The notes: generated by a model from the sequence alone, not told the origin. A stretch of 64,000 bases of DNA from Dehalogenimonas formicexedens (GCF_001953175.1 NZ_CP018258.1:1640210-1704209), one strand, 5' to 3'. Counted from the first letter of the stretch, positions 49,440-59,284 are shown. Numbers and translations are program-made.

Positions 49440-50947
49440 TGGCTCGTCCTCGATTCCAAATATTCTTCCATGGCATCCACAAGGCCGGGAATGGTATGTT
49501 CGGCGGCGACGACATCGACGCGGAGGCCGAGTTTTTCCGCCGTGGCCGCGGTTACCGGGCCGATGCAGGCAATAATGATGTTTTCACTGATCTTTGAGAC
49601 GGGCACCAGTTTTAAGAGATGCTCGACGGTGGATGACGAGCAAAAGGTAATGATGTCGGCCTTGGCGACCGATTTCGCTGCCTGTTCCGGCGTGGTTCCG
49701 CTGTCTCCCAGAGTCCGGTAGGCGGCAATCTCGACGACAACGGCTCCCTTGCGCCGCAACCCCTCGGCCAATAGCGGTGGGGCGATATCGGCCCTGGGCA
49801 GCAGGAACCGCTTCCCCGTAATGTCGCTCTCGGCGAACTCGGACAGGACGGCCTCGGCGGTATACTCTGCGGGCATCAAATCCGGTCTGATGCCGCGGCA
49901 TTCCAGCGATGCAGCTGTTGCCGGGCCGATAGCGGCCACCTTGCCGCCGCCGAACCAGCGGGCATCTTTACAGGCGGCGGCTAACCGCGTAAAAAAGGCT
50001 TCGACGCCGTTAGCGCTGGTGAATACCACCCAGTCAAAATTTGTATCGTCTCCGATGGCTCGATCCAACCCGGCGTCGTCCCCGGTGGTAATAGAGATCA
50101 CCGGCAGCTCCAGCGGGACGGCGCCGAGCTCGCAAAGGACGGCGGAGAGTTCGCTGGCCTGGGTTCGGGAGCGGGTGACCAGCACTTTTTTACCGAAGAG
50201 CGGCCGGTTGTCGAACCAAGCCAGTCGGTGTCTGAGGTTGACCACCTCGCCGACCACCAGGATAGCTGGCGGCTTGACCTCAGCCGCATTGGCTTTAGCG
50301 ACAATGTCGGCCAGCGTGCCGGTAATTACCCGCTGTTCCGGGGTGGTGCCTTTTTCGATGACAGCGGCCGGTGTGGCGGCTGCGCGTCCGGCAGCGCGTA
50401 AACCGGCTACGATGTTGGGCAAATTGGTGGTGCCCATGAGGATGACCAGGGTATCGGCGCCGAATTTGGTCCAATCAAGCCGCGATTCGGCCTTGGTGGG
50501 GTCCTCATGCCCGGTGACCACGGCGAAAGACGAAGCCGCCGCCCGGTGGGTAACCGGTATGCCGGCATAGGCCGGAACGGCCACCGAAGAACTCACACCG
50601 GGCACAACCTCGAAGGGGACGCCGGCCACAGCCAGGGTTTCTGCTTCCTCTCCGCCGCGCCCGAAAACGAACGGATCGCCGCCCTTGAGCCGGGCGACGG
50701 TTTTGCCCTCCAGAGCCTTGTCGACCAATAGCTGGTTGATCTTATCCTGGGGCAGGGCGTGGTCCGCCGCGGCCTTGCCGACGTAGATGAGTTCGGCGTC
50801 AGGACGACAGTTTTTCAGCAGCCGGTCGGAAGCCAGCCGATCATAGACAATGACTTCGGCTTTTTCGAGGATTCCCGCCGCCTTGACGGTGATCAGCCCT
50901 GGGTCGCCGGGTCCGGCGCCAAGGAGATATACCTTGCCTATTTCCAA
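49436..50947 (-). CDS. cobA-hemD: CobA-HemD fusion (uroporphyrinogen-III C-methyltransferase / synthase)
   Basis: Residues 1-245 are a [70 protein letters not shown]. Residues about 255-500 are uroporphyrinogen-III synthase ([54 protein letters not shown]). It therefore makes uroporphyrinogen III and methylates it to precorrin-2, the branch point to siroheme and cobalamin. It overlaps the hemC end by 10 bases. Confidence 0.95.
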   Translation of the reverse strand: MEIGKVYLLGAGPGDPGLITVKAAGILEKAEVIVYDRLASDRLLKNCRPDAELIYVGKAAADHALPQDKINQLLVDKALEGKTVARLKGGDPFVFGRGGEEAETLAVAGVPFEVVPGVSSSVAVPAYAGIPVTHRAAASSFAVVTGHEDPTKAESRLDWTKFGADTLVILMGTTNLPNIVAGLRAAGRAAATPAAVIEKGTTPEQRVITGTLADIVAKANAAEVKPPAILVVGEVVNLRHRLAWFDNRPLFGKKVLVTRSRTQASELSAVLCELGAVPLELPVISITTGDDAGLDRAIGDDTNFDWVVFTSANGVEAFFTRLAAACKDARWFGGGKVAAIGPATAASLECRGIRPDLMPAEYTAEAVLSEFAESDITGKRFLLPRADIAPPLLAEGLRRKGAVVVEIAAYRTLGDSGTTPEQAAKSVAKADIITFCSSSTVEHLLKLVPVSKISENIIIACIGPVTAATAEKLGLRVDVVAAEHTIPGLVDAMEEYLESRTSQ

Positions 50948-51858
50948 ACCGCAGCCTCCGGGTAAAGGGCGTTCCAGGTGGTTTTCATCTTTTCGGCCAG
51001 ACTCGCGCCGAGCTTCTCGGCGTTCTCGGGATCACCGGCGATCTCGTCGCTCACGATGTGCCGGTGATCCGGCGAGAACATGCCGCGCAGCCTCAGCCTG
51101 CCGTCTTCAACGGTACCGAGGGCGCCGACCGCCGCCCGGCAGCCGCCGCCCATGGCCGCCAGGAAGCCGCGTTCAGCGGTGACAGCGACGGCTGTGCCGG
51201 CGTGGTTGAGCGACCGGAGGATCTCAAGTAGTTCCAGGTCGTCCTGCCTGGCCTCGATGGCCATGGCTCCCTGGCCGGGAGCCGGTAAAAAGGATTCGGG
51301 AAAATAGCCGGTGATCGCCTCCTCGCGTCCCAACCGGCGCAGGCCGGCCGCCGCCAGGACGGCGCCATCGATGACCCCTTCGGTGACCCTGCCGATGCGG
51401 GTTTCGACGTTGCCGCGTAGCGTTTGCACCTTAAGGTCCGGCCTCAGGTTCAGCAATTGCACCGCGCGCCGAGGGCTGTCGGTGCCGATCATCGAACCAA
51501 GCGGCAGTTCGTCGAACTTGAAGCCCCTAGTAACCAGCACGTCGCGGGGGTCATCGCGCTCCAGCACCGCGCCAATCATCAAGCCCTCGGGCAGCTTGAT
51601 GGTCATATCTTTCAGGCTATGGACAGCGATGTCGATTCGCCCTTCCAGCAGCGCCTGTTCCAGTTCCTTGACGAAGGCTCCCGGACCGGATAATTCGCCC
51701 AGGGAGATGCCGAGCTTCCGATCGCCCTCGGTGGAGATTTTGATCACCTCTACCTCAAAACCCGGGCAATGTTTTTCCAACCAGCACTGCACCATGCTGG
51801 TTTGAACCATCGCCAGGCGGCTGGCCCGGCTGCCTATCCTAAACTTCGGTTTTTTCAT
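50938..51858 (-). CDS. hemC: Porphobilinogen deaminase (hydroxymethylbilane synthase)
   Basis: ATG 51858 (MKKPKFRIGSRASRLAMVQT) is preferred to the upstream frame, which runs through the end of hemA. The 306-residue protein shows DIAVHSLKDM, ERDDPRDVLV, LRGNVETRIGR, and the dipyrromethane cofactor Cys in MGGGCRAAVGAL. It overlaps hemA by 20 bases. Confidence 0.95.
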   Translation of the reverse strand: MKKPKFRIGSRASRLAMVQTSMVQCWLEKHCPGFEVEVIKISTEGDRKLGISLGELSGPGAFVKELEQALLEGRIDIAVHSLKDMTIKLPEGLMIGAVLERDDPRDVLVTRGFKFDELPLGSMIGTDSPRRAVQLLNLRPDLKVQTLRGNVETRIGRVTEGVIDGAVLAAAGLRRLGREEAITGYFPESFLPAPGQGAMAIEARQDDLELLEILRSLNHAGTAVAVTAERGFLAAMGGGCRAAVGALGTVEDGRLRLRGMFSPDHRHIVSDEIAGDPENAEKLGASLAEKMKTTWNALYPEAAVWK

Positions 51859-53107
51859 CCACCAACACTTCCAGGTTGAATAATTCCTTAACTGTTGCAT
51901 CAAGGTCGTTCTGGGCTACGGCGCCAAGTTTCAGCTTATCCACCACGGTGTGCAGCAGCTTGTTGACGATGGCCTGGGTCATGGCGTCAAGGTGACCCAG
52001 CGATTTTTCATCCAGGGGCGGCAAGGTTTTGATCGTCTCCTCATATTGTTCGAGACGGATAGCTTCTGCTTTTTGATAGAGCGCCTGGATCACCGGGCGG
52101 TTCCTGAGGCTCTGCCACCAGCGGTAAAATCGCTCCAACTCTTCCGCCAGGATGGTCTTGACCCGGTCCACCTCGGCCAGCCGCTTGCAGCGGTTCTGGT
52201 GGCAGATGTGGTTCAGGTCATCGATATTATAGACATAAACGTTGGGTATTTCTTTGGCTTTTTCATCGATGTCGCGCGGCACGGCGATGTCGATGAACAT
52301 GAGCGGGCGGTCCGGTCGGGTCTTCATCACCTCAGCCACCTGGCCGTGACCGACCACATGGTGTGGTGCCGAGGTGCAACTGATGACGATATCGGCCATG
52401 GCAAGCTCATCGAGCAGGTTCCCTGAAGCCAGCGTCGCGCTGCCGAGCGAATCGACCAACAGCTTAGCCTTTTCCGCCGACCGGTTGAAGACGGTAAGAT
52501 GCCCGCCGCGCTTCACCACGGCCTCGGCCGCCAGCCAGCCAGCCTCCCCGGCGCCGATGACCAGGGTGCGGCGTTGAGACAGGTCGCCAACAATGTTTTC
52601 TGCCTGGTCGACAGCTATCGAACTTATCGACAAAGCATGCTGGCTGATGGCGGTCTCCGACCTCACCCGGCGTCCGGCCGAGATGGCATGACTGAAGAGG
52701 CGTTCGATCTTGAGGCTGGCCATGCCGGCTTTACGCGCCGCTTCCAAGGAGTGCTTGACCTGCCCCAGCACCTCGTACTCACCGATGATCATCGAGTCCA
52801 ACCCCGCCGCCACCTCGAACAGATGATGGAAGGCCTCATAGTCCTGGTAGGTGTAAAGATGCTGGCGGAGGTCAGCCTCCGGCAGACCGGACCACTCGGC
52901 AAAAAACCGCAGTATCGAGCCTTCGGTGCCCGGGTGCGCCAGGAAATAGACCTCGGTGCGGTTGCAGGTGGACAGGATAGCGGCGTGGCGGTAGTAATCG
53001 CGCAGCATTTCCAGCCCCGCCCCCAGCCGTGATGTGGTGATCGCCAGTTTCTCACGGAGTCGAATGGGTGTGGCCGAATGGTTGACGCCGTAGGCAAAAA
53101 GGGGCAC
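51839..53107 (-). CDS. hemA: Glutamyl-tRNA reductase
   Basis: This 422-residue enzyme reduces glutamyl-tRNA to glutamate-1-semialdehyde. It starts GVNHSATPIRLREKLA and carries the catalytic Cys in LSTCNRTEVYF, HLFEVAAGLDSMIIGEYEVLGQVK, the NADPH site VIGAGEAGWLAAEAV and the VPRDID motif. It commits carbon to all tetrapyrroles here. Confidence 0.96.
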   Translation of the reverse strand: MPLFAYGVNHSATPIRLREKLAITTSRLGAGLEMLRDYYRHAAILSTCNRTEVYFLAHPGTEGSILRFFAEWSGLPEADLRQHLYTYQDYEAFHHLFEVAAGLDSMIIGEYEVLGQVKHSLEAARKAGMASLKIERLFSHAISAGRRVRSETAISQHALSISSIAVDQAENIVGDLSQRRTLVIGAGEAGWLAAEAVVKRGGHLTVFNRSAEKAKLLVDSLGSATLASGNLLDELAMADIVISCTSAPHHVVGHGQVAEVMKTRPDRPLMFIDIAVPRDIDEKAKEIPNVYVYNIDDLNHICHQNRCKRLAEVDRVKTILAEELERFYRWWQSLRNRPVIQALYQKAEAIRLEQYEETIKTLPPLDEKSLGHLDAMTQAIVNKLLHTVVDKLKLGAVAQNDLDATVKELFNLEVLVDEKTEV

Positions 53108-53108
53108 T

Positions 53109-53753
53109 CTAGGCTCCCCCCGCGTTCGATATAAGTCTCTGTATCAGTACCGATTTCGCCTCATCGCGGCGACGGTCCTTGAGCAAGTCAACCAGTTCGT
53201 CGAGGTCGAGGGCGTTTTGCCAGGTTTGCTCGCTGACTTTGGTTCCGGCGTCCTTCAGTTCGGCGCGGACTTCACCGACGAGTTTCACGAGCTCGCCATA
53301 TTCCTCGCCAATCTCGTTTTCCAGGTGAAGGCGCAGTCTCCGCGACAACGCCGGGCTCTGGGCTGAAGTGGCGATCGCGATCAGGAGCTTGCCGCGGCGG
53401 ATGACCGAAGGGACGATGAAACTCGATGCCTCAGGCGCGTCTACGACGTTAGCCAGGATGCCGTTTGCCTCAGCCGCCTCGCCGATCATGCGGTTGACCT
53501 CTGGATGGTCGGTCGCCGCCACTACCAGGAAAACGCCGGTCAGATCGCTCTCCTCAAACTTACGAGCCGTATGTAATACTTCATTCTTCGAGACCGATTC
53601 CGCCAGTACGGCGCAGAGCGCCGGGCTGACCAAGCTGACGCGGGCGCCAGCCGCCACGAGGGAGGCGGCTTTACGCGCTGCTACCGGACCCCCACCGACG
53701 ACCAGGCAAAGTTTATTTTTTAGGTTTAATAATGCCGGGTAAAGCTCGGCCAT
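53109..53753 (-). CDS. sirC: Precorrin-2 dehydrogenase (SirC/CysG-N type)
   Basis: This 214-residue protein has the NAD-binding GGGPVAARKAASLVAAGARVSLVSP, VVAATDHPEVN, and NVVDAPEASSFIVPSVIRRGKLLIAIATSAQSPALSRRLR, characteristic of the CysG N-terminal domain family. It oxidises precorrin-2 to sirohydrochlorin. Some members also insert iron; whether this one does cannot be told. It shares one base with the ahbAB stop. Confidence 0.92.
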   Translation of the reverse strand: MAELYPALLNLKNKLCLVVGGGPVAARKAASLVAAGARVSLVSPALCAVLAESVSKNEVLHTARKFEESDLTGVFLVVAATDHPEVNRMIGEAAEANGILANVVDAPEASSFIVPSVIRRGKLLIAIATSAQSPALSRRLRLHLENEIGEEYGELVKLVGEVRAELKDAGTKVSEQTWQNALDLDELVDLLKDRRRDEAKSVLIQRLISNAGGA

Positions 53754-54754
53754 TAAACGCGATTCTCCATTTTGGGGAGCGGATTGGCCGCGTAGCGGTT
53801 CCTCGATTTCTTGATCTCCCGAGATGAAAACAGCAGTATCGGTTCCCCTGCATCGCTTGACGCCGTAACCTCATCGGCAACGCCGCGGCATTCTTCCTTG
53901 GTAGCGGCATGGATCATGGCGTACAGGTTGTACGGCCAGCGGGCGTCGCTTCGCCTGGAGTAACAGTGACTGACCTCGCGGCGCGAGGCCAGTGTCCCAC
54001 CCATCTCGTCAAGCTGGTCGGCAGGTACTTTCCAGCAAGCCATGGCATTGGCGGCATAACCAGCCTTCCGGTGGTTGATGTTGGCGCCATAGCGGCGGAT
54101 AACGCCCCGTGATTTTAGCGCGTCAACCATGGCGAGCAATTCCGTGGTTTCCAGACCGGCCTCAGTCGCCATCGCATTGAACGGTTCGGGCTCTACGGGC
54201 AAGTCCCTCTGGATGGCGTTGATCACCCGGCGTTCTAAGCCGGTGAGCGCCAATCGGTTCGCCACGGCCGGGGCATCCGGTGACACGGTATCCGCCGCAG
54301 TGCCGAAGAGCGCCTTAAGTTTGTACGTTTTAATTGCCGCCAGTGAGATAGCGTCATCTGCACCGCACGCTAGGCCGAGTTCCTGAACGGCGAAGTCCAG
54401 ATCTGTTTCCACCGGCACAGCTAATGTCACCCACAGGTTGAAGAAATTTTCCCGGATATAGGCGTGACTGATACCCGGATTGTTGGCTATGCTATTTTCG
54501 GCCGTTTCCAGATTTTCAGCTTTGACTTTCATGGCCACCAGTGTTGTTTGGAACCCAAGAGCTTGCGGACAGACAACAGGGCCGATTTCGCGGATCAGCC
54601 TGCGCGCTTTAAGATCGGAGATATCACCAATGATTTGGCTTTCGGTTGCCCCGAGGATTTCGGCCAAACAGGCAAATGGCCGCGTTTCCAGGGGAAAATC
54701 AGCCTGGACGAGACCGAGAAGCCTAATTTCGACCATATCGATTTCGGATATCAA
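53753..54754 (-). CDS. ahbAB: Siroheme decarboxylase, AhbA-AhbB fusion
   Basis: The 333 residues contain two Lrp/AsnC-type halves. The first (residues 1-160) has a helix-turn-helix and GPVVCPQALGFQTTLVAMKV. The second (170-330) has LTGLERRVINAIQRDLPVEPEPF, GVIRRYGANINHRKAGYAANAMACWKVP and HCYSRRSDARWPYNLYAMIHA. In AhbA/AhbB or NirD/L/G/H such proteins decarboxylate siroheme. A heme-forming or d1-type product depends on the remaining genes. Found beside ahbC. Confidence 0.88.
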   Translation of the reverse strand: MISEIDMVEIRLLGLVQADFPLETRPFACLAEILGATESQIIGDISDLKARRLIREIGPVVCPQALGFQTTLVAMKVKAENLETAENSIANNPGISHAYIRENFFNLWVTLAVPVETDLDFAVQELGLACGADDAISLAAIKTYKLKALFGTAADTVSPDAPAVANRLALTGLERRVINAIQRDLPVEPEPFNAMATEAGLETTELLAMVDALKSRGVIRRYGANINHRKAGYAANAMACWKVPADQLDEMGGTLASRREVSHCYSRRSDARWPYNLYAMIHAATKEECRGVADEVTASSDAGEPILLFSSREIKKSRNRYAANPLPKMENRV

Positions 54755-54856
54755 GAAATAGCCTCGCGGAGTGTTAGGTGAATAATTCTGAGCTTGCCGA
54801 ACCTCGTCCGCTCCCAGGTAACCTTGCGGCGCTCCAGGCTGAGTGTAATCCAGACT

Positions 54857-56029
54857 TTACTCACCGCCCGCTCCAATCTCGGTATCGGTCAGATAACAGG
54901 CCGGGTCGGGCGCCCATACGTCGCCATAGAACGATTCGGCGCGGACCCTCAGGTTCCCGTTACACAATTCGAGGTAGGCGCATTGCCGGCAACGGCCTTT
55001 TAGCAATTCCTTGCGGTTCCTCAGACTACCCAAAAGCGGTTCGCTGGTGTCAGCCCAGATCTGGCCGAAGGACCGCTCTTTGACGTTGCCCAGAGAGTAG
55101 TGGCGCCAAAACTGGTCAGGGTGGACGTTGCCCGCTTCATCGACGGCGCCGATGCGACTGCCGGAATTGTTGCCGCCGTTGAGTTTTAAAAGTTCCAGGA
55201 CCTTTCCGGCCCGTTCGGGGTTTTCCTGGAGGGTCTTCAGATAAAGATAAACCCCGTCGGCGTGATTTCCCACGGTCAGGATTTCCTTCGGTTTGCCCCT
55301 CCGGTGAAGGTCGCGGGTGATGTCGATTATGCCATCCACCGCCTGGCGAGTTTCCTCCGGACTCAGGTCGGCGGCCTTGAGTTTTTCGCCGCGTCCGCTA
55401 TAGGCCAGATGGTAGATGCAGACCCGCTCGATGCCCTCGTCCTCTACCAGTCGGAAAATCGCAGGGAGTTCTTTGTAATTGAACCGGGTCATCGTTAGCC
55501 GGAGAGACACCCGTAGACCATTGGCCATAGAGTGCCGAACACCGTTAAGGGCTTTGTCGAAGGCGCCCGGTTGCCCGCGGAAACGATCATTCTTTTCGCC
55601 GATGCCGTCGAGAGAAATACCGACCTCGGTAAAACCTATCCGTTTCAGATTCGAGGCCATCGCGCCGTCGATAAGGGTGCCATTGGTTGATAAAGCCACC
55701 CGAAGGCCTTGGCTCGCGGCGTGTTCGGCCAGTTCGAGAAAATCCGGCCGCAACAACGGCTCGCCGCCGGAAAAGAGGATTACTGGAGCCCCGAAGGCGG
55801 CGATATCTTGAATAAAGCTCCTTGCTTCCACCGTGGTCATCTCATTCGCCGCCGGCTTTTCTGTCGCGGAGGCGTAACAGTGAACACACTTAAGGTTGCA
55901 GGCGCGGGTGGAATTCCAGACGACCACCGGGCGGGGCACACCACCGTTATCGCCCGAGTGGGCGCGGCCATAACGGAGATGGTCGCCCGGGCTTACGGTC
56001 CCAAGCATCAGCCGGGAGATCGATATCAT
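54857..56029 (-). CDS. ahbC: Radical SAM protein, AhbC/NirJ type
   Basis: This 390-residue radical SAM enzyme starts ISISRLMLGTVSPGDHLRYGRA, has the CNLKCVHCYA 4Fe-4S motif (about residue 42), GGEPLLRPDF and a Cys-rich SPASM-like end (RCRQCAYLELCNGN ... PACYL). The N-terminal form is that of AhbC/NirJ1, which removes acetate side chains from didecarboxysiroheme. The next enzyme, AhbD, is not in the window. It is separated from ahbAB by 102 bases and from cbiO by 163 bases. Confidence 0.85.
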   Translation of the reverse strand: MISISRLMLGTVSPGDHLRYGRAHSGDNGGVPRPVVVWNSTRACNLKCVHCYASATEKPAANEMTTVEARSFIQDIAAFGAPVILFSGGEPLLRPDFLELAEHAASQGLRVALSTNGTLIDGAMASNLKRIGFTEVGISLDGIGEKNDRFRGQPGAFDKALNGVRHSMANGLRVSLRLTMTRFNYKELPAIFRLVEDEGIERVCIYHLAYSGRGEKLKAADLSPEETRQAVDGIIDITRDLHRRGKPKEILTVGNHADGVYLYLKTLQENPERAGKVLELLKLNGGNNSGSRIGAVDEAGNVHPDQFWRHYSLGNVKERSFGQIWADTSEPLLGSLRNRKELLKGRCRQCAYLELCNGNLRVRAESFYGDVWAPDPACYLTDTEIGAGGE

Positions 56030-56192
56030 TGTCTCTTTACTTCGCTGGGTGTTTTCATTGCTAAAACTACCATAATCTATTAAATTCTACCAAATACTCA
56101 ATATCTGGTTTCATGATAACACCCCAGATTATCAGATGACATCCGCAAAACTACGTAATTGTTGGCGAATAGCCACGTATTATTGGAAATAT

Positions 56193-57044
56193 TCAAGCTT
56201 CCCCGGTTGACGTGTGGCTTCGATTGATTACCTCCAGCAGTTCCCGCCTTGCGCCCGCAATGGTCAGCGGGCGAGAAGTAAATGGCAGTCCGTCTTCTTT
56301 TTCCAGTATCTCCATCAAATGGGCGATCCGCGGCAGCCTGAGTTCGGCGCTGCGGGCTAAGGTCTCGTTGCCGAAGACCTTCTCCGGGTCGCCGCTGGAC
56401 AGGAGTTCTCCCTTCTTCATGATGGCCACCTGGTCGCAAAACAGCGGCACCAGGTCTACATCGTGGGTGGCGACGATGATGCTGACGCCTTTGTCCCGGT
56501 TGATCTTCCTTAATAGGCTCATGATGGCATAGATGCCCTTGGGGTCCAGCCCGCTGGTCGGCTCATCGAGCAGGATTACCTCCGGCCGCATGGCCAGGAC
56601 GCCGGCCAACGCCGCCCGCCGCTTCTGGCCGTAAGATAGGGTATGGATGGGCCGTTCCTCTAGCCCTACGAGGCCGACCTCGGATAGGGCTTCCTTGGTG
56701 CGGGCCTCGATCTCTACCGGCGACAGGCCGAGGTTGGTCGGTCCGAAAGCCACGTCCTGAGCGACGGTGGCGGCGAAAAGCTGGTCGTTGGGATCCTGGA
56801 ACACCAGATTGATCCGGGAGAACAGTTCCTTGTCTTTGAGTTTGGTCAAGTCCCGGCCGTCGATGAGAATAGCCCCGGAAGTCGGCTTGAGCAGACCGAC
56901 CAGGAGTTTTAGCAGCGTCGTCTTGCCGCAGCCGTTGGCGCCGAGAAGCGCCCAGAACTGCCCGGTGGGGAATTCAAGCGTCACTTCCCTAAGCGCCTGC
57001 GTGCCTTCGGAATAACGGAACGACAAATGGTCGAGCCTGATCAC
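56193..57044 (-). CDS. cbiO: Cobalt ECF transporter ATPase
   Basis: This 283-residue ABC ATPase has Walker A GANGCGKTT, Q-loop FQDPNDQLFA, signature LSYGQKRRAALAG, Walker B VILLDEPTSGLD and a switch His in ATHDVD. It powers the cobalt transporter with CbiM and CbiQ. It overlaps cbiQ by 4 bases (ATGA). Confidence 0.94.
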   Translation of the reverse strand: MIRLDHLSFRYSEGTQALREVTLEFPTGQFWALLGANGCGKTTLLKLLVGLLKPTSGAILIDGRDLTKLKDKELFSRINLVFQDPNDQLFAATVAQDVAFGPTNLGLSPVEIEARTKEALSEVGLVGLEERPIHTLSYGQKRRAALAGVLAMRPEVILLDEPTSGLDPKGIYAIMSLLRKINRDKGVSIIVATHDVDLVPLFCDQVAIMKKGELLSSGDPEKVFGNETLARSAELRLPRIAHLMEILEKEDGLPFTSRPLTIAGARRELLEVINRSHTSTGEA

Positions 57045-57817
57045 AGGGTGAGTCTCCCGATGAGATAGATCGCCAGCAGCGCGGAAAGCGCCAGGCCGAG
57101 CGCGGCGTAATCGGTTAACGAGAGCGTGCGGGTTTTGATCGCCATGGTGCTGCCGGAATAACCCCGGACGCTCATCGCCGAGAACAAGCGCTCGGCGCGG
57201 TCATAGGCGCGGAAGAACAGGCTGGCGGCCAACACGGATACTGATTTCATGGCCGTCCGCCAGCGCGCGTAACCCAGGCGCATCTGTTGCGCCTGCCGGA
57301 TGGTAATGACCTCTTCAAGCAGGACAAAGATGAAGCGGTACATCAGGGCGGTAATCTCGACGATTACTTTCGGCACCCGGAAGGATTGGCTGGCGGACAG
57401 GAGTTGCTGCACCGGCGTCGACAGGCTGAGCCAGATGACCAACGACGCGCCGCCGATGACCCGCGCGACAATGAGCAGACCGCGCTCTAATCCTTCGGCA
57501 TAAGCCGATATGGTCAGACCAAACACATCGACTTGACCGATAACCGTCTCGCCATTCAGGAGGAGCTGGGTGACGAAGACGACCGATGCCATCACCAGCG
57601 GCAGGCCGAGCCTGAGCAATATCCGCCTTACCTGCACCCTGGAAATCAGCAGGCTGCCCAGCGCGGCCGCGGCGATAAGCAGCGGCGCCACGACGTTGAC
57701 ACTGAGAAGATTGACCATGATCGCCACTGCCACCACGACCACCTTGAGCCGCGCATCGAAACGGCCGAGTCGGCTGTTCGTGACGGCGGCGGTGGTGAGG
57801 ATGTGGAAATCAGCCAA
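57041..57817 (-). CDS. cbiQ: Cobalt ECF transporter transmembrane protein
   Basis: This 258-residue protein has about six membrane segments and the CbiQ coupling regions (RQAQQMRLGYARWR, FRAYDRAERLFSAMSVRGYSG). It links the ATPase to the substrate-binding CbiM. It overlaps the upstream gene by 8 bases. Confidence 0.93.
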   Translation of the reverse strand: MADFHILTTAAVTNSRLGRFDARLKVVVVAVAIMVNLLSVNVVAPLLIAAAALGSLLISRVQVRRILLRLGLPLVMASVVFVTQLLLNGETVIGQVDVFGLTISAYAEGLERGLLIVARVIGGASLVIWLSLSTPVQQLLSASQSFRVPKVIVEITALMYRFIFVLLEEVITIRQAQQMRLGYARWRTAMKSVSVLAASLFFRAYDRAERLFSAMSVRGYSGSTMAIKTRTLSLTDYAALGLALSALLAIYLIGRLTL

Positions 57818-58334
57818 CAGGCCGAACCTCCGCGGGGGATTTCGCTGCGAGGTGGCTTTGAAAAAGGTAACCGGTAAAAATCCCGATTATGGCCCCACCA
57901 AGGGCGAAGATAAAGAGCACCACATCTCCCAGGGCTGGATCCAGCATCGGGTTGCCCGAGAACGCTTCCCAGGCGGCGACGAGGATCGCCAGCGCCACGG
58001 CCAGGATGCCAAAGGCCAATAAAGCCGAGGAATGTTTTGAGTTATTATTCCCGCCGAAGAGTTGCCGCCAGTATTTGCCAATGATACCCCCGGCGACAAG
58101 GCTGCCGAGGGTGAAGAAGAACACCAGCATATTGCCCTGCTCGGTGTTGAGCAGCGGGTCCCGGGCTTCCCGGCCGGCGCCGGCGGCGGCATCCCCGGAG
58201 AGGACATCGGTGGCGTCGCTGAAAGGTCCGTCGTCCTTGACCGGGTTGTTCGACGCCAGGAGAAAAGTGCCGATGATCGCCGCCAGGCCGATCAGCACCA
58301 CGAACATTGTGCCCACAAGCTTTCCCTTATTCAA
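57810..58334 (-). CDS. CbiN-position membrane protein, four spans
   Basis: The TTG start at 58334 overlaps the cbiM stop (TTGA). The 174-residue protein has one N-terminal membrane helix (LVGTMFVVLIGLAAIIGTFLL), an acidic Asp/Gly/Ala loop with EQGNMLVFFFTLGSLVAGGIIGKYW, and three further hydrophobic segments. Classical CbiN has about 90-110 residues and two spans; this protein keeps the N-terminal helix and acidic loop but is longer. It is probably a CbiN-like accessory of the cobalt transporter; no clear family match. Confidence 0.65.
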   Translation of the reverse strand: MNKGKLVGTMFVVLIGLAAIIGTFLLASNNPVKDDGPFSDATDVLSGDAAAGAGREARDPLLNTEQGNMLVFFFTLGSLVAGGIIGKYWRQLFGGNNNSKHSSALLAFGILAVALAILVAAWEAFSGNPMLDPALGDVVLFIFALGGAIIGIFTGYLFQSHLAAKSPAEVRPVG

Positions 58335-59062
58335 CGGATTGCCTCTTCTGCTGTTTGTTTCCGGGCGAGTAAACCGCCAGCCAGCAGGTCCGGGCGGCGC
58401 TGCTGAATGGCCCCGACCACCCCGGCGGTGAAAAGGCCCTCCAGAAAACCGAGCGGCAATTGCGTCGGCGCGAAGGCGGCGACCAGGCTGCCCCACATCT
58501 GCCAGAAGCCTCCGGGCGCCGCCAGGGCCGAGGCCAATTCGAACGAGGTCATGGCATAGGTCGCCCAGTCGCCCAGGACCCCGGCGGCAAAGGCTGCCGG
58601 CATCAAGCTGACGCCCGTTTTCCGCAGCACGAAAAACACGCCGAAACCTACGAACGACCCGACCACCGCCATAGATAGGATATTGGCTCCCCAGGTGGAG
58701 AGACCGCCGTGAGACAGGAAAAGTGCCTGGAATAACAGGGCGATAGCCCCCAGTACAGCGGCGATGAACGGGCCCAGAAGGATTGCCGCCAATGGTGTGC
58801 CGGCCGGATGGGAAGTCGTCCCGGCGACGGGAACCGGGACGGGAAAGACCGAGATGAGAAAAACGGCGGCTCCGGCGAGGCCGAGCAGGGGGATCAGTTT
58901 TCGGTTCTGCTGTGTTTTTTTGGAGATCATCCTGACGCCAATAATCAGGAAAGGAATAGCAACGGCATACCACCCTATTGCCCAGCCGGCTGGAAGTATG
59001 CCCTCGGCGATGTGCATGGCCAACACCGGCTTGGGGGCAAAAACAAAAAGCGCCACGCCCAA
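58331..59062 (-). CDS. cbiM: Cobalt ECF transporter substrate-binding protein
   Basis: The product carries MHIAEGILPAGWAIGWY, the CbiM start in which the Met/His pair binds cobalt, followed by membrane segments with GTTSHPAGTPLAAILLGP (second His) and LSHGGLSTWGANILSMAVVG. The MHIAEG start is preceded by a hydrophobic signal-type stretch (ALFVFAPKPVLA), implying cleavage to expose it. The true start is uncertain: the frame is open well upstream (from at least 59165) with no clear ATG; GTG 59062 is the conservative choice. It lies downstream of the riboswitch. Confidence 0.92.
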   Translation of the reverse strand: MGVALFVFAPKPVLAMHIAEGILPAGWAIGWYAVAIPFLIIGVRMISKKTQQNRKLIPLLGLAGAAVFLISVFPVPVPVAGTTSHPAGTPLAAILLGPFIAAVLGAIALLFQALFLSHGGLSTWGANILSMAVVGSFVGFGVFFVLRKTGVSLMPAAFAAGVLGDWATYAMTSFELASALAAPGGFWQMWGSLVAAFAPTQLPLGFLEGLFTAGVVGAIQQRRPDLLAGGLLARKQTAEEAIR

Positions 59063-59195
59063 TAGCGCTGCCTGAATGGCCAGGCTTCCGAATCTCCGTG
59101 TCTGGCCGGTAGCGCCTGGTTTTTCGACTGAGTGCTTTTCGATAGCCCGATTCCTCTCAGGGCGGAATAGCTCTTTTCAAGGACCCATTGAGCCG

Positions 59196-59232
59196 GAAAA
59201 ATAGAAAACCCCTTAGCCATGCGGCCAAAGGG
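59196..59232 (-). terminator. Riboswitch-controlled terminator before cbiM
   Basis: On the minus strand CCCTT-T-GGCC pairs with GGCT-AAGGG around GCAT, followed by GTTTTCTATTTTT. It lies between the riboswitch and cbiM and is the likely expression platform that ends transcription when cobalamin is bound. Confidence 0.75.
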
Positions 59233-59284
59233 TCAATGTCAATAAAAAATTGGCACTGCTCCTCTGCCGCGGAGAGCCCACTTA

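Noticed and set aside
57810-58973. A 387-residue frame covering the CbiN-position gene
   Set aside because: The upstream half is the cbiM gene in another frame and is full of Arg/Gly/Pro. The real gene starts at TTG 58334.
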